From Leisingera daeponensis DSM 23529 (GTDB lineage: Bacteria > Pseudomonadota > Alphaproteobacteria > Rhodobacterales > Rhodobacteraceae), in the NCBI RefSeq assembly GCF_000473145.1, contig NZ_KI421500.1:124225-188224 (forward strand): a stretch of 64,000 bases of DNA, read 5' to 3'. The stretch's first letter is position 1. Each line of letters starts with the position of its first letter. The position numbers and the translations under genes are program-made. Below are positions 9,027 through 19,301 of the stretch, piece by piece. The notes beneath the pieces are model-generated. The model had not been told where the DNA came from and made no database searches. It saw nothing but the letters and a program-made list of their open reading frames with translations.

Positions 9027-9875
9027 TCAGCCGTTTTCCAGTGCCGCCAGCGAGCGCGAGGCTTCCTCGAAGTGCTGCGGATGGGTGTCGATGGCTTCGC
9101 GCAGCAGGTTCTCGCCCACTTTGACGTCGCCTTGCTTGACCGCCGACAGCGCCAGCGTGTGCAGCAGCAGCGCGCGTTCGGTCTGGTCCAGCGGGATCAC
9201 CGGCAGGGTGTAGTTGCGCTGCGCGCCGCGGGCCAGCACCAGGTTGTTCTTGGCGGTGAACAGGCCCGGGTTCTGGCGGATCGCTTCGCCGAACAGACGC
9301 TCAGCCCCGGCGAAATCGCCGCGGGTCAGCTTGGAGTAGCCCCAGTTGTTCATCACCTTGGCGGGTTTGGTGGTCAGCCCGGTGGCAATCTCGTAGAAGC
9401 TGTCCGCCCGCTTCCAGTCCTTGTTCGCGTCCGCCACCACGGCCTCAAGCCGGTAGCGCTCGTAGGTTTCATGGGTTGGCGGCACTTTGTCCAGAATGTC
9501 CTTGGCCGCATCCCATTCGCCGCTGCGCACCAGGGCACCGGCCAGTTGCACCTGGTCCTCGCTGGTGGCGCCTTTCATCGACACCACCTTCTTCCAGGCG
9601 GTGGTGCCTTCGGTGGTGCGCTTGGCGCGGATCAGGGAATAGGCGAGGCCGCGCTGCAGCTCGATCCGGTCCGGACCGGTCTTGAGGGTGCGCTGGAAAT
9701 GGGCCACCGCCTCGTTCGGGTCGGCCACGGTCATCATGACATCGTTGAGGTTGCTCTCGTCGATGACATTCACTTCCTGAAAGGCCCGTTCCACGGTTTC
9801 ATCGGCCTTCTCTGCGCAGGCCGACAGGACCAGCGCCCCTGCCAGAGAAGCGGATAGGAAAAACTGCTGGCGCAT
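9027..9875 (-). CDS. TPR-repeat lipoprotein of the tad cluster
   Basis: A 282-aa protein with a lipoprotein signal, LVLSAC, cysteine near residue 19. The rest is made of tetratricopeptide-like helical pairs, such as the AVAHFQRTLKTGPDRIELQR and AERLFGEAIRQNPGLFTAKNN segments. TadD-type TPR lipoproteins act as pilotins or assembly factors for the secretin and platform. A second, shorter TPR lipoprotein lies immediately upstream, so the pair probably represents a split or duplicated TadD function. Confidence 0.8.
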   Translation of the reverse strand: MRQQFFLSASLAGALVLSACAEKADETVERAFQEVNVIDESNLNDVMMTVADPNEAVAHFQRTLKTGPDRIELQRGLAYSLIRAKRTTEGTTAWKKVVSMKGATSEDQVQLAGALVRSGEWDAAKDILDKVPPTHETYERYRLEAVVADANKDWKRADSFYEIATGLTTKPAKVMNNWGYSKLTRGDFAGAERLFGEAIRQNPGLFTAKNNLVLARGAQRNYTLPVIPLDQTERALLLHTLALSAVKQGDVKVGENLLREAIDTHPQHFEEASRSLAALENG

Positions 9876-9904
9876 TTGTGCGTCCTTTTACTGCTCTGCC
9901 TCTG

Positions 9905-10495
9905 TCATGGTGCCGGGCGAATCAGGTAGCTGCCGCCGCCTTGCCGCACCAATTTGTAATCTTGGTTTTGCGGCTCAGTATGCGCAGGATCGTCCAGTTT
10001 TGCGAGGGCCAGGCGCAAATTATCGCGGATTGCGTCACTTTCGCCATTGTCGAGCGCATAGGCGCGCTGGAACACCTGCACGGCTTCGGCGGTCTTGCCC
10101 CGTTCCATCAGAACCACGCCCAGGTTGTTCATCGGCTCGGGCCAGGCCGGGTCAGCATCGACTGCTTGGCGCAGCAGATCCTCTGCCTGCCCCAGCCGCC
10201 GGAGGCCAAGCTTGGCCGATCCCATGCCGGACAGCACCTCGGCCGTCAGGCCCTGGTCGAGGGCGGCGCGGGTGAAGGCCTCCAGCGCCAGCTCGTGCTC
10301 GCCCGCCGCCATCAGCCTGTGGCCGACCTGCAAGCCGTCCTCCGCGGTTTTGCGGTGATCGGCGCCCGGCGCCCAGGGGCTGCCCGTGTCCTGTTTCAGA
10401 CCGCCCGGCGCGCAGGCCGCCGCCAGCGCAAGAACGCTGGCGGCGGCAAGAGCGCGGCTGAGGCGGACAGGCGCGGCCCGTCCTTGTGATGTCAT
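9905..10495 (-). CDS. tadD: TPR-repeat lipoprotein TadD
   Basis: A 196-aa protein with a signal peptide ending in the lipobox LAAAC (cysteine about residue 28). TPR units follow, including LSGMGSAKLGLRRLGQAEDL and the next unit, LRQAVDADPAWPEPMNNLGV. Length and position right after tadC fit TadD. The gene begins 2 bases after the tadC stop, so translation is likely coupled. It acts in the outer membrane or periplasm. Confidence 0.85.
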   Translation of the reverse strand: MTSQGRAAPVRLSRALAAASVLALAAACAPGGLKQDTGSPWAPGADHRKTAEDGLQVGHRLMAAGEHELALEAFTRAALDQGLTAEVLSGMGSAKLGLRRLGQAEDLLRQAVDADPAWPEPMNNLGVVLMERGKTAEAVQVFQRAYALDNGESDAIRDNLRLALAKLDDPAHTEPQNQDYKLVRQGGGSYLIRPAP

Positions 10496-10497
10496 GT

Positions 10498-11478
10498 TCA
10501 GTTGCCTGCGTTGCCCATATTCATGATGCCCTGTATCGACGGGCCAACCAGAATGATCAGCAGCGGCGGGACCGTCAGGCCCATTGTGGCAAGGGTCATC
10601 TTCACGGGCAACTTGTTTGCGGCTTCCTCGGCGCGCATCACGCGCTTGTCACGCATTTCTCCGGCATAGACCCGCAGCGCATCGGCGATCGAGGTGCCGA
10701 AACTGGCCGATTGGATCATCACCGTCACGAAGGAGGAGATATCCTGCACCCCGCAGCGGGTGCCCATGTCGCGCAGCACCCTGTCCTTTTCCTTGCCCGC
10801 CTTCATCTCATAGGCGACGACCTCGAATTCCTCAGCCAGGTCCGGGTAGGAGGCGTGCAGCTCCTTGGCGACGCGGACAATCGCCTGGTCCAGCGACTGG
10901 CCGGCTTCGACGCAGACCAGCATCATGTCCAGCGCATCCGGGAAGCCTTCGGTGATCTTCTGCTTGCGCTCTTCGATGCGGCGGGTGATCCAGTATTTCG
11001 GCAGCAAGTACCCAGCCGCGCCCGGCCCGACGATGCGGATGGCCATCTGCTGGCTGTCATAGTCGATGTCGGCCTTGAGCACGTAGACAAAGAACAGGCC
11101 ACCCATCAGCCCCAGCAGGCCGAGGGCAAACTGGGCAAAGTGGAAGAGGCGCACCGAGTCCTTGGAGTGATAGCCCGCCTGGCGCAGCTTAAGCTCCATC
11201 GCCGACAGCTCATCCGCGTTTTGCGGTTCCAGGAAGCCTGCGAATTTCTGCAGCTGCTCGTTGCGGTTGGCTTGGCGCAGGCGCTCCTTCTTGGGGACGT
11301 TGCGGGTTTCCGGCTTGATGTTCTTCTGCAGCTTTTTCAGCGGGTCTTCGGGCTGGTTCAGCAGCAGCGGAACCGCCAGCAGGATCATGAACAGCCCGGC
11401 AATGCCAAGCGCCAGAAGCGGGCCGAATTCGCCGAAGTGCGAGGTCAGGTAGTCGTTTATTCCGGTCAGAAAACCCAC
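10498..11478 (-). CDS. tadC: tad pilus platform protein TadC (type II secretion F family)
   Basis: A 326-aa inner membrane protein with a T2SSF domain in its C-terminal half (ITEGFPDALDMMLVCVEAGQ, then GTSIADALRVYAGEMRDKR). Hydrophobic segments lie near residues 20-38, 110-130 and 300-320. With TadB it forms the platform on which the TadA motor works. The gene is 11 bases from tadB on the same strand. Order and size match the conserved tadABC block. Confidence 0.92.
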   Translation of the reverse strand: MGFLTGINDYLTSHFGEFGPLLALGIAGLFMILLAVPLLLNQPEDPLKKLQKNIKPETRNVPKKERLRQANRNEQLQKFAGFLEPQNADELSAMELKLRQAGYHSKDSVRLFHFAQFALGLLGLMGGLFFVYVLKADIDYDSQQMAIRIVGPGAAGYLLPKYWITRRIEERKQKITEGFPDALDMMLVCVEAGQSLDQAIVRVAKELHASYPDLAEEFEVVAYEMKAGKEKDRVLRDMGTRCGVQDISSFVTVMIQSASFGTSIADALRVYAGEMRDKRVMRAEEAANKLPVKMTLATMGLTVPPLLIILVGPSIQGIMNMGNAGN

Positions 11479-11489
11479 GGTCCGCCTCC

Positions 11490-12457
11490 TTAGACTTTGA
11501 TATTGGTCAGCATGCGCATGACAAAGAGGTTGGCCGTCAGCATCACGCCAACCGTGAAACAGGCGGGAATGAACCAGGGGTGATCCAGCACCTTGTCATA
11601 ATAGTTGGGGTCCTTCACCAGGATGCCAGCCAGACAGAACAGCGGGAAGCCTGACAGAAACTTGCCCGACCATTGCGCCTCTGCGGTGATGGCCTTCACC
11701 CGGCGGAACAGGCGGAAGCGGGCGCGGATCACCTTGGCCAGGCCTGCCAGCACTTCGGCCAGGTTGCCGCCCGACTGCTGCTGGATCGTCACCGCGACCG
11801 CAAGGAAGCGCATGTCCTGCATGTCCAGCCGCTCCGCCATTTCCTTGAGCGCTTCGCCGATATCGCGGCCATAGGCGCATTCATCGGAGATGATGCCGAA
11901 TTCGGTGGCCAGCGGGTCCTCGACCTCGTTGGCGACGATCTGCACGGCAGAGGTGAACGGGTGGCCGACACGCAGGGAGCGCACCATCAGCTCTACCGCG
12001 TCGGGCAGCTGCTCCTCGATCATCGCCATACGTTTGGCGGCCTTCTTGTTGACCCAGAAGAACACCGCGCCGACACCGATGATGACGGACCCGAGAATGC
12101 GGACGGGCAGGGGGGCGGAGGTGCCGATGCTGAGGCCGACGAAGGCCAGCGCGGCCAGCCCGGCCATGATCAGGATCAGCTGTTTCGGTGAAAAGGCGAT
12201 GGCCGCCTTCTGCGCCCGTTCCGACAGCAGCGAGTACAGCGGGATCGACTGCGATTTTGCGTGCTGGCCCAGTTCCTTGCGCAGCTGCTCCAGCACCTGC
12301 TCGCGGTTGCTGCCCTTCTCCATCATCTCCAGCCGGCGGTTGACCCGGCTGTTGAGGCTGATGGATTTGCCGAAGGTGAACAGATACAGGCCCTCGACCA
12401 GGGCCAGCACCCCGAAGAAGATCAGGCCGTAGATAAGCGGTTCCGCACTCAGCTGCA

Positions 12458-12458
<1 letters not shown>
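11490..12458 (-). CDS. tadB: tad pilus platform protein TadB (type II secretion F family)
   Basis: A 322-aa inner membrane protein with an N-terminal helix (IYGLIFFGVLALVEGLYLF), two central helices around residues 95-135, and a T2SSF domain (EEQLPDAVELMVRSLRVGHP, then QQQSGGNLAEVLAGLAKVIR). It is the partner of TadC. Its start codon overlaps the tadA stop (ATGA-type overlap at 12458), indicating coupling to the motor gene. Confidence 0.93.
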
Positions 12459-13897
<1,439 letters not shown>

Positions 13898-13918
13898 CTC
13901 ACCCCCAATTCAGGCCGT

Positions 13919-15157
13919 TCAGGCGGCTTCTGCTTCACTGCGGCCCAGCGCATGCAGCGAGGCCGCAAGCTTGGCGATTTCCTTGCGCAAGGGATTCTTT
14001 GCTGCCGACACAGCCAGCGGCAGCCCGTGGTCGCAGCTTTGCAGCACCTGCTTGCCGCCGTCGGGCAATTGCAGGTCGATCGAGATGCTCAGGGATTCGG
14101 CCATCCGCTTGACCCGGCTTTTGCCGGCAAGATCGGTGAACTTGGGCGCCCGGTTCAGCGCAAAGCGCAGCTTTTCGAACGGCAGGTCCTCCGACTGCAG
14201 GGCGCGTTTCATGCGCAGCGCGTTCTGGGCCGAGCGCATGTCCAGCTCAATCAGGGCGAAATAGACATGCGCCGTGGTCAGCACGGTTTCGGACCACTGA
14301 ACCAGCGTGTGCGGCATGTCGATGACGACAAAATCAAAGTGGCTGCGCGCCATTTCGATCACCCGGGTGATGTCCTCGGGCGACAGGAGGTCCAGCGGCA
14401 CCATCTCCAGCGGGGCGGTCAGAACCTGCAGCTTCTCCTGGAACGGCAGCAGTGACTGGCCGAACAGTTCCTCGTCCATGCTTTCGGACTCGCTCAGCAT
14501 TTCCATCACCACCTCGCGGCGGGGCAGGTCCAGATAAGTGGAAACCGAACCATGCTGCAGGTCCAGATCCAGCAGGCAGACGCTGGGCTCCTCCTGCTCG
14601 CTGAGCGCGGCAAGCTCCCACGCCAGGTTCACCGCCATCGTGGTCGAGCCGGTGCCGCCGGCCAGCCCGTGGCAGACGATCACCGCGCCTTCACGCTGGC
14701 TGCCGGATTGCAGCTGATGCGGCTTTTGCGCCGCTGGCGGCGGCGGTGCCTGCAGCCGTTCAATGGCGGCCTGCAGCTCCTGCTCGGGCAGCGGGTAGGG
14801 GACAAACTCATCCGCGCCCTGCCGCAACAGCGTGTGCAGCGCGGCCGGGGTGACGTCTTCTGCAATCAGAATGACCTTGATGCCGCGCGCCTTGGCCTGG
14901 GTGATGATCTCCCCCATCAGCGGCAGATCCCCCTCGTCGGCGCTGTCGATGGCCAGAGCAACAAATTGCAGCGGCTCCGCCTCGGTCTGACCAAAGAACG
15001 CCAGCGCCTCGGTGAAGCCCAGATCGCCCCAGGCCTCTCCCAGCGAGGCTTCCATATCCTCGATCAGAAGGTCGAAGTTCTGCACATCGCGGCTGATTGT
15101 GCAGGCAACAATTGCTGGTGTTTCCGTTTGCGGCATACCGCTGCTCATCGCCATCAT
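13919..15157 (-). CDS. tadZ: pilus assembly protein TadZ/CpaE
   Basis: A 412-aa protein with an N-terminal response-regulator-like domain (about 25-140, ending in LRQGADEFVPYPLPEQEL) and a ParA/MinD-like ATPase domain. The P-loop reads LAGGTGSTTMAVNLA, in which the lysine positions of the classical KGGxGKT are missing. This fits the atypical TadZ/CpaE branch that localises the pilus machine to a pole. The later VVIDMPHT is the Walker B-type strand. It starts 146 bases after the OmpA gene and ends 21 bases before tadA. Confidence 0.9.
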   Translation of the reverse strand: MMAMSSGMPQTETPAIVACTISRDVQNFDLLIEDMEASLGEAWGDLGFTEALAFFGQTEAEPLQFVALAIDSADEGDLPLMGEIITQAKARGIKVILIAEDVTPAALHTLLRQGADEFVPYPLPEQELQAAIERLQAPPPPAAQKPHQLQSGSQREGAVIVCHGLAGGTGSTTMAVNLAWELAALSEQEEPSVCLLDLDLQHGSVSTYLDLPRREVVMEMLSESESMDEELFGQSLLPFQEKLQVLTAPLEMVPLDLLSPEDITRVIEMARSHFDFVVIDMPHTLVQWSETVLTTAHVYFALIELDMRSAQNALRMKRALQSEDLPFEKLRFALNRAPKFTDLAGKSRVKRMAESLSISIDLQLPDGGKQVLQSCDHGLPLAVSAAKNPLRKEIAKLAASLHALGRSEAEAA

Positions 15158-15303
15158 CCTTGTTCACATGGGCGGAACCGGGCCATGGGCACAGTCCGCC
15201 TCTTGGAAACAATGTCGGTGGCAATCTAGGCGATATTGGGGCCAAAAATCCCCAAATGTGGGGAATTGTTACTACTTCGTAACCGGCCGGCCGCGCGGCG
15301 GGT

Positions 15304-15942
15304 TTATTGCAGGGTGCGCTCCAGCGACTTCTGCTGGGTCAGGGTTGTGGCCGGAACCGCGCTCTCCAGATACTCGCGGTAGATGATCTGGGCGTACTTG
15401 CCGTCCAGCACCGACTGGTGGTTCTTGAGGAAGCCGCTCACCTCGGTGACGGTGCGGCGGTTGCGGCGCTCGCGTTCCGGCGTCGGGATCAGCGGCTGGG
15501 TTTCCCCGTGCGAGATCACCGCTTCCAGGCGGCTGCGGCTGATGCCGCGGGAAACCAGGTAATTCACAGCCGCCCGGGCCCGGCGCAGGCCAAGCGCGCG
15601 GTTGTAGGCGTCGCTGCCGACCGCATCGGTGTGGCCGAAGACGCGGAACCGCACCTCGGGGAACTGCCGGATCCAATGCGCCTGCTGGTCCAGCACCGCG
15701 CGGGCGGACTGATCCAGCTGCGCGCTGTCAAAGTCAAAGGTGATGGTGGTCGGCACTTCCTGGGCGAAGCGGCCGGCCAGCTGGATGGTAAAGCTGCGAT
15801 CGTTGCTCATCACCGCCGCGTTGTTGAGGGTGGCCTCGCCAAAGGTTCCCCCGCGGTTCAGCTCGCGCCCGGCTTCCCGCTCGCAGGCGGCAGCGGTGAG
15901 GAGAAGGCCGAGAATTGCGGCGGTTCTGATCATCTGTGCCAC
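15304..15942 (-). CDS. OmpA-family peptidoglycan-binding lipoprotein of the tad cluster
   Basis: A 212-aa lipoprotein: signal plus lipobox LTAAAC (Cys about residue 20), then a linker, then an OmpA-C domain with FDFDSAQLDQSARAVLDQQA, FGHTDAVGSDAYNRALGLRR and ARAAVNYLVSRGI. These include the peptidoglycan-contacting Asp and Arg. OmpA-like proteins are frequent between rcpA/cpaC and tadZ/cpaE in alphaproteobacterial tad loci and probably anchor the secretin to the wall. It is 6 bases from rcpA. Confidence 0.88.
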   Translation of the reverse strand: MAQMIRTAAILGLLLTAAACEREAGRELNRGGTFGEATLNNAAVMSNDRSFTIQLAGRFAQEVPTTITFDFDSAQLDQSARAVLDQQAHWIRQFPEVRFRVFGHTDAVGSDAYNRALGLRRARAAVNYLVSRGISRSRLEAVISHGETQPLIPTPERERRNRRTVTEVSGFLKNHQSVLDGKYAQIIYREYLESAVPATTLTQQKSLERTLQ

Positions 15943-15948
15943 TCCCTA

Positions 15949-17376
15949 TCAGTCCAGCACGTAGCCGTAAGATCCGTTGAAATCCTGCTTGGCGACCTCG
16001 GCGGCAGGCCCGGCGCGGTTGCGGGACGTGCGCCCGAACAGGAACAGATCCTTCTCGCTGGGCGGTGCCACCCGGTCGGTGGGCAGGGTCAGCGCCTCGC
16101 CGCGGGTCGGGGTGACCAGATGGGCGCTGACGATGATCACCAGCTCGGTCTGCTCGCGCTGGTAATCGGCGCTGCGGAACAGCGCGCCCAGCACCGGCAC
16201 GTCACCCAGCCACGGCAGCTGCGAGGAGTTGTCGAGGAATTCGTCGCGGATCAGCCCGGCAATGGCAAAGCTTTCGCCGTCGCGCATTTCCACCGTGGTG
16301 GAGGTCTCGCGGCGGGAGAAGGCGTCGATGGTCAGGCCGCTGAGTTCCAGCGAATTGGTCGGGTCGATGGCGGAAACCGCGGCGTTCAGTTCGAGATTGA
16401 TCAGGTCGCCGTCAATCACCCGCGGAATGAAGTTCAGCTCAATCCCGAAGGGTTTGAATTCGATGGTGATCACGCCGCCTTCCTGGGCCACCGGCACAGG
16501 GTATTCGCCGCCTGCCAGGAACTTCGCTTCCTGACCCGAGAGGGCGGAGAGGTTGGGTTCGGCCAGTGTGCGGACCACGCCCTTCTGCTCCAGCGCTTCC
16601 AGCAGCAGGCTGACCTGAACGGAGCCTGCGTTGAAGCCGAACAGGAAGGCGCCGGTGTTTTCGTTGGCGGCGGGGATGTTGCCGGCCAGAGAGTTGGCCA
16701 GCGCGCCGGAGGTGTTCAGGGTGTTGTAACCGCCGGTGCGGCCGTTGCCGGTGCCGCCGTTGAAGCCCAGCGAGGCGCTGAGCGATTTCGAGACAGAGCG
16801 CTGCATTTCGGCAAAGCGGACCTTGAGCATCACCTGCTGCACGCCGCCCACCGACATCAGGTTGCTGACCCGCTCAGGCGCATAGCGCTCTGCCAGATCC
16901 AGCGCCCGCTGCAGCCGGGCCGAGCTGGACACGGTGCCGGACAGCACGATGCCGTCATTGGCGGTGCGCACCTCGATTTTCTCATTGGGCAGGATCTGGC
17001 GCAGGCGCTGCTTGAACTCGGTCACGTCGGCGGCCACCCGCACGTCGACGTTGGTGATCAGCCGGCCGGAGCCGTCGAGCAGTGTCAGTGTCGTCAGGCC
17101 CGGCGATTTGCCCAGAACATAGATGGTGCGGTCGGACAGCGAGGAGATATCGGCAATGCTGGGGTTGGCGATGCTGAGTTCGGCAAAGGGAATTTCGCTT
17201 TCCACCACTACCGCGCGGTTCATCGGAACGTCCAGCGTTGCCGCCGTGCCCTTTTTCACCACCCGCAAAGACTGTGCCCAGGCCCCATCTGCCTGCGGCA
17301 CGCCAATCAGCGATAGACCCATCAGGGCCGCCGCCACGAACCGTCGAATTGCCATGTGACCTGCCTTTCCGATCAC
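15949..17376 (-). CDS. rcpA: Flp pilus secretin RcpA/CpaC
   Basis: A 475-aa outer membrane secretin with an N-terminal signal peptide (FVAAALMGLSLIGVPQADGAWAQ, cleavage about residue 36 from the first start). A pilus-specific N domain (AELSIANPSIADISSLSDRT) and a BON-like region precede the secretin domain (VRTLAEPNLSALSGQEAKFLAGGEYPVP, then the LNFIPRVI and ELVIIVSAHLVTP core). An alternative ATG lies 21 bases inside at 17355 (MAIRRFV) and gives a more typical signal peptide. It follows cpaB across 193 bases that contain a hairpin. Confidence 0.93.
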   Translation of the reverse strand: MIGKAGHMAIRRFVAAALMGLSLIGVPQADGAWAQSLRVVKKGTAATLDVPMNRAVVVESEIPFAELSIANPSIADISSLSDRTIYVLGKSPGLTTLTLLDGSGRLITNVDVRVAADVTEFKQRLRQILPNEKIEVRTANDGIVLSGTVSSSARLQRALDLAERYAPERVSNLMSVGGVQQVMLKVRFAEMQRSVSKSLSASLGFNGGTGNGRTGGYNTLNTSGALANSLAGNIPAANENTGAFLFGFNAGSVQVSLLLEALEQKGVVRTLAEPNLSALSGQEAKFLAGGEYPVPVAQEGGVITIEFKPFGIELNFIPRVIDGDLINLELNAAVSAIDPTNSLELSGLTIDAFSRRETSTTVEMRDGESFAIAGLIRDEFLDNSSQLPWLGDVPVLGALFRSADYQREQTELVIIVSAHLVTPTRGEALTLPTDRVAPPSEKDLFLFGRTSRNRAGPAAEVAKQDFNGSYGYVLD

Positions 17377-17507
17377 GCCTCAAATCCGGGTCTTTTTGCC
17401 CGCTCTTTCGGGCACTGTGGTGCAGATCCCGAAATATTGCAAGAATCAAAGGCTTCGAGGCCTTTCCTGGCAGGGCGCCCATGTGGGGCCTGCGCAACAG
17501 GCCAAAC

Positions 17508-17536
17508 AGCCGCTCTTCGCGGGGAAGAAGCGGCTG
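17508..17536 (-). other. stem-loop between cpaB and rcpA
   Basis: CAGCCGCTCTTC and GAAGAAGCGGCTG pair with a one-base bulge in the 193-base gap between cpaB and rcpA. There is no U-tract. It may set the relative amounts of cpaB and rcpA mRNA. Confidence 0.4.
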
Positions 17537-17569
17537 AATGCGTCAACGGCCTGTGCGGGCACGTATTTT

Positions 17570-18427
17570 CTAGTTGGCGCACGGGATCGGGATTTCCACA
17601 ACTTCGGCGCCGCGGCGGGTGCGGATGGTGCAGATCTTTTCCTTTTCCACCTCCTGCGGCGCCTCCAGGGCGCCCAGTCCCAGCAGCGTGCGCTGGTCCA
17701 CTTCGACCACCGAGGCAATGGTGTCGTCGCCTGCGCCCACCAGGGCCAGCGACAGCCGCCCGGTGGTCTGCGCCTGAGCCAGCGCCGCCACCTGTGCGGG
17801 CTTGGCCGCGACAGTAACTGTGCGGGCGATGATGGCCTCGTTGATGTCGCCGCCGGCGCTCTGATCCACGGCGACCAGTTCCACATTGGTTTCGATCAGC
17901 CGGGTGACTTCCCCGCGGGAGCCGCCGGCGCCGGGCATCATGCCGGTCCAGTAGACATCGACCTTGTCGCCGGGGCGCAGGAAGCCCGAGACGCCGGAGG
18001 ACACATCGACCTTGATCGCAAAGGCGCGCATGCCGCGCTGCAGCCGGGAGGTGATGCCGGCATCCTCGCCCGGTGCGGTGACCTTGACGGCCATGACCGC
18101 CTCATCCTTCTCCATGGCGCGCAGCACCACCCGCAGCTTGTCGCCGCTTTGCGGGGGGAAGAGTGCGTCCAGGGTGGTATAGGCGCCTTCGGGAATGGCG
18201 TTTTCCGGCCAGCGCACGGCGCGCACCGCGTCCTGGGACAGACGCTCGCCGTATTTCAGCGGCTTGGTGGCGACAAACACGTCCACGGTCGGCACCGTCT
18301 CGGCGCGGGCGGCGCGCTCGCGTGCCAGTTCATTCTGATAGGCCGAGATATAGTTCTTGGCCATCATCACGGCGCCGCCGGCGAGGGCGACACCGACAAT
18401 CAGCACTAGTCCGAAAACTGCACGCAT
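17570..18427 (-). CDS. cpaB: Flp pilus assembly protein CpaB/RcpC
   Basis: A 285-aa periplasmic or inner-membrane-anchored protein: an N-terminal hydrophobic segment (MRAVFGLVLIVGVALAGGAV), then a SAF-like domain (VDVFVATKPLKYGERLSQDA) and the CpaB/RcpC region with FLRPGDKVDVYWTG. The ATG at 18427 is chosen because GAGAGG sits 7 bases upstream; longer frames reach 18445. It is the first assembly gene after the pilin genes. Confidence 0.9.
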   Translation of the reverse strand: MRAVFGLVLIVGVALAGGAVMMAKNYISAYQNELARERAARAETVPTVDVFVATKPLKYGERLSQDAVRAVRWPENAIPEGAYTTLDALFPPQSGDKLRVVLRAMEKDEAVMAVKVTAPGEDAGITSRLQRGMRAFAIKVDVSSGVSGFLRPGDKVDVYWTGMMPGAGGSRGEVTRLIETNVELVAVDQSAGGDINEAIIARTVTVAAKPAQVAALAQAQTTGRLSLALVGAGDDTIASVVEVDQRTLLGLGALEAPQEVEKEKICTIRTRRGAEVVEIPIPCAN

Positions 18428-18575
18428 TGTGTTACCTCTCATCAACTTAAGCCGGCGTTCCGCAATCGGAACCGGCTGCTGGGTGTCTCATACTGCAACG
18501 GGAACCCCGGGCGATGGCCGGGCCAGCGCAGGCGTCTTGAAGGCAGCGGCCGCGAGCCGGTCATTTCTGCCGGTA

Positions 18576-18752
18576 TCAGCCGAACGACCAATTAGACATG
18601 AAGGCGGCAATCGCTTGTGCCGCGCCCAGGGCGCCATCTTCCATTGCTGCCGCAATCATTACGGCCATCCCGACGATTGCAGCGCACAGAACAACCCAGT
18701 CGACGGAAACCGCACCGTCGTCGCTTGCGATATATAACCGTAACTTCTTCAT
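18576..18752 (-). CDS. Flp-like minor pilin
   Basis: A 58-aa protein with a short charged leader ending DDG, followed by AVSVDWVVLCAAIVGMAVMIAAA. This matches the two Flp pilins (DESG then AVTVDWVVLTA) around the expected TadV cleavage site, but the C-terminal half differs (GALGAAQAIAAFMSNWSFG). The position +5 acidic residue is Asp and +6 is Trp, as in the main pilins. The ATG at 18752 has GAGG 10 bases upstream. It lies between the flp genes and cpaB, so a minor pilin or tip role is plausible. Confidence 0.8.
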   Translation of the reverse strand: MKKLRLYIASDDGAVSVDWVVLCAAIVGMAVMIAAAMEDGALGAAQAIAAFMSNWSFG

Positions 18753-18787
18753 AATCTGAACCTCGCTGCCTGAACGGTTCCGGAGCG

Positions 18788-18818
18788 GAGGCGGCACCGG
18801 ACTGCCCGGTGCCGCCTC
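18788..18818 (-). other. 13-bp perfect stem-loop just after flp1
   Basis: GAGGCGGCACCGG and CCGGTGCCGCCTC pair perfectly around a 5-base loop, 17 bases after the flp1 stop on the minus strand. No U-tract follows. Such a 3' stem could protect abundant flp mRNA and reduce read-through to the minor pilin and assembly genes. Confidence 0.6.
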
Positions 18819-18834
18819 AGAAATCAGGCAGTGA

Positions 18835-19014
18835 TCAGGTCGGAGCCTGGGTGCCCAGATAGGAGCCGGTTTTGCTGGTCAGGTCCGACGCGCCGTCTTC
18901 GATGGCGGTATAGACAACGCCGCCCAGAGCGGCCACGGCTGCGGTCAGCACAACCCAGTCAACAGTCACGGCACCGGATTCGTCTTTGCGGAAGTTTTTG
19001 AAGAATTTGATCAT
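18835..19014 (-). CDS. flp: Flp major pilin, copy 1
   Basis: A 59-aa prepilin beginning MIKFFKNFRKDESG, with TadV-type cleavage expected after G14, then AVTVDWVVLTAAVAALGGVV as the assembly helix and a short polar tail ending GTQAPT. The ribosome site GGAGGGACC lies 6-7 bases before the ATG. It encodes exactly the same protein as copy 2 at 19302-19481; the two genes differ only at three silent codon positions and in the stop codon (TGA here, TAA there). The repeat also covers about 20 bases of leader. It is the main pilus subunit. Confidence 0.95.
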   Translation of the reverse strand: MIKFFKNFRKDESGAVTVDWVVLTAAVAALGGVVYTAIEDGASDLTSKTGSYLGTQAPT

Positions 19015-19034
19015 GGCTTGGTCCCTCCAAAGGA
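18836..19034. repeat. tandem flp duplication, unit 1
   Basis: 199 bases that match 19303-19501 with only three differences, spanning nearly the whole flp gene and its ribosome binding leader. The match ends abruptly upstream of the leader (AACTGA here, TCTCAG in the other unit), so each copy keeps its own upstream region. Confidence 0.95.
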
Positions 19035-19134
19035 AACTGAAATGCTGTATCTGGCCCGCCGGGCGATCTGGCCAGCTCTCTCCTTCTGGCCTGCCCGCCG
19101 GTTGATGAGTCTATTAAGCTTCATGAATGGGGCG

Positions 19135-19149
19135 TTAATTGGGCGTAAT
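19135..19149. promoter_or_regulatory. candidate CtrA-like site upstream of flp1
   Basis: TTAA-N7-TAAT, about 120 bases upstream of the flp1 start, resembles the CtrA consensus TTAA-N7-TTAA with mismatches in the second half. On the minus strand, TTAATAGACTCATC a little closer to flp1 is similar to TATATAAGCTCATC upstream of flp2, so both copies may share a -10 and start region. Confidence 0.3.
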
Positions 19150-19231
19150 ACTGAGTTTTCCGCCCTATTGCCGGAAAACCCGGCGGTTCATTTCATACGG
19201 AAAAAGCTGAGAAGGCGGCGGGATTTGGGAA

Positions 19232-19272
19232 GCCCGCAAACGAAACAGGCCGCCCGGAAACGGGCGGCCTGT
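19232..19272 (-). terminator. terminator after flp2
   Basis: ACAGGCCGCCCG and CGGGCGGCCTGT make a 12-bp perfect stem with a 4-base loop (19245-19272), 30 bases after the flp2 stop. On the minus strand it runs into TTCGTTTG. It probably separates flp2 transcripts from the flp1 unit. Confidence 0.65.
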
Positions 19273-19301
19273 GACGTGATCGGTTAGACCACTATATGCG
19301 A

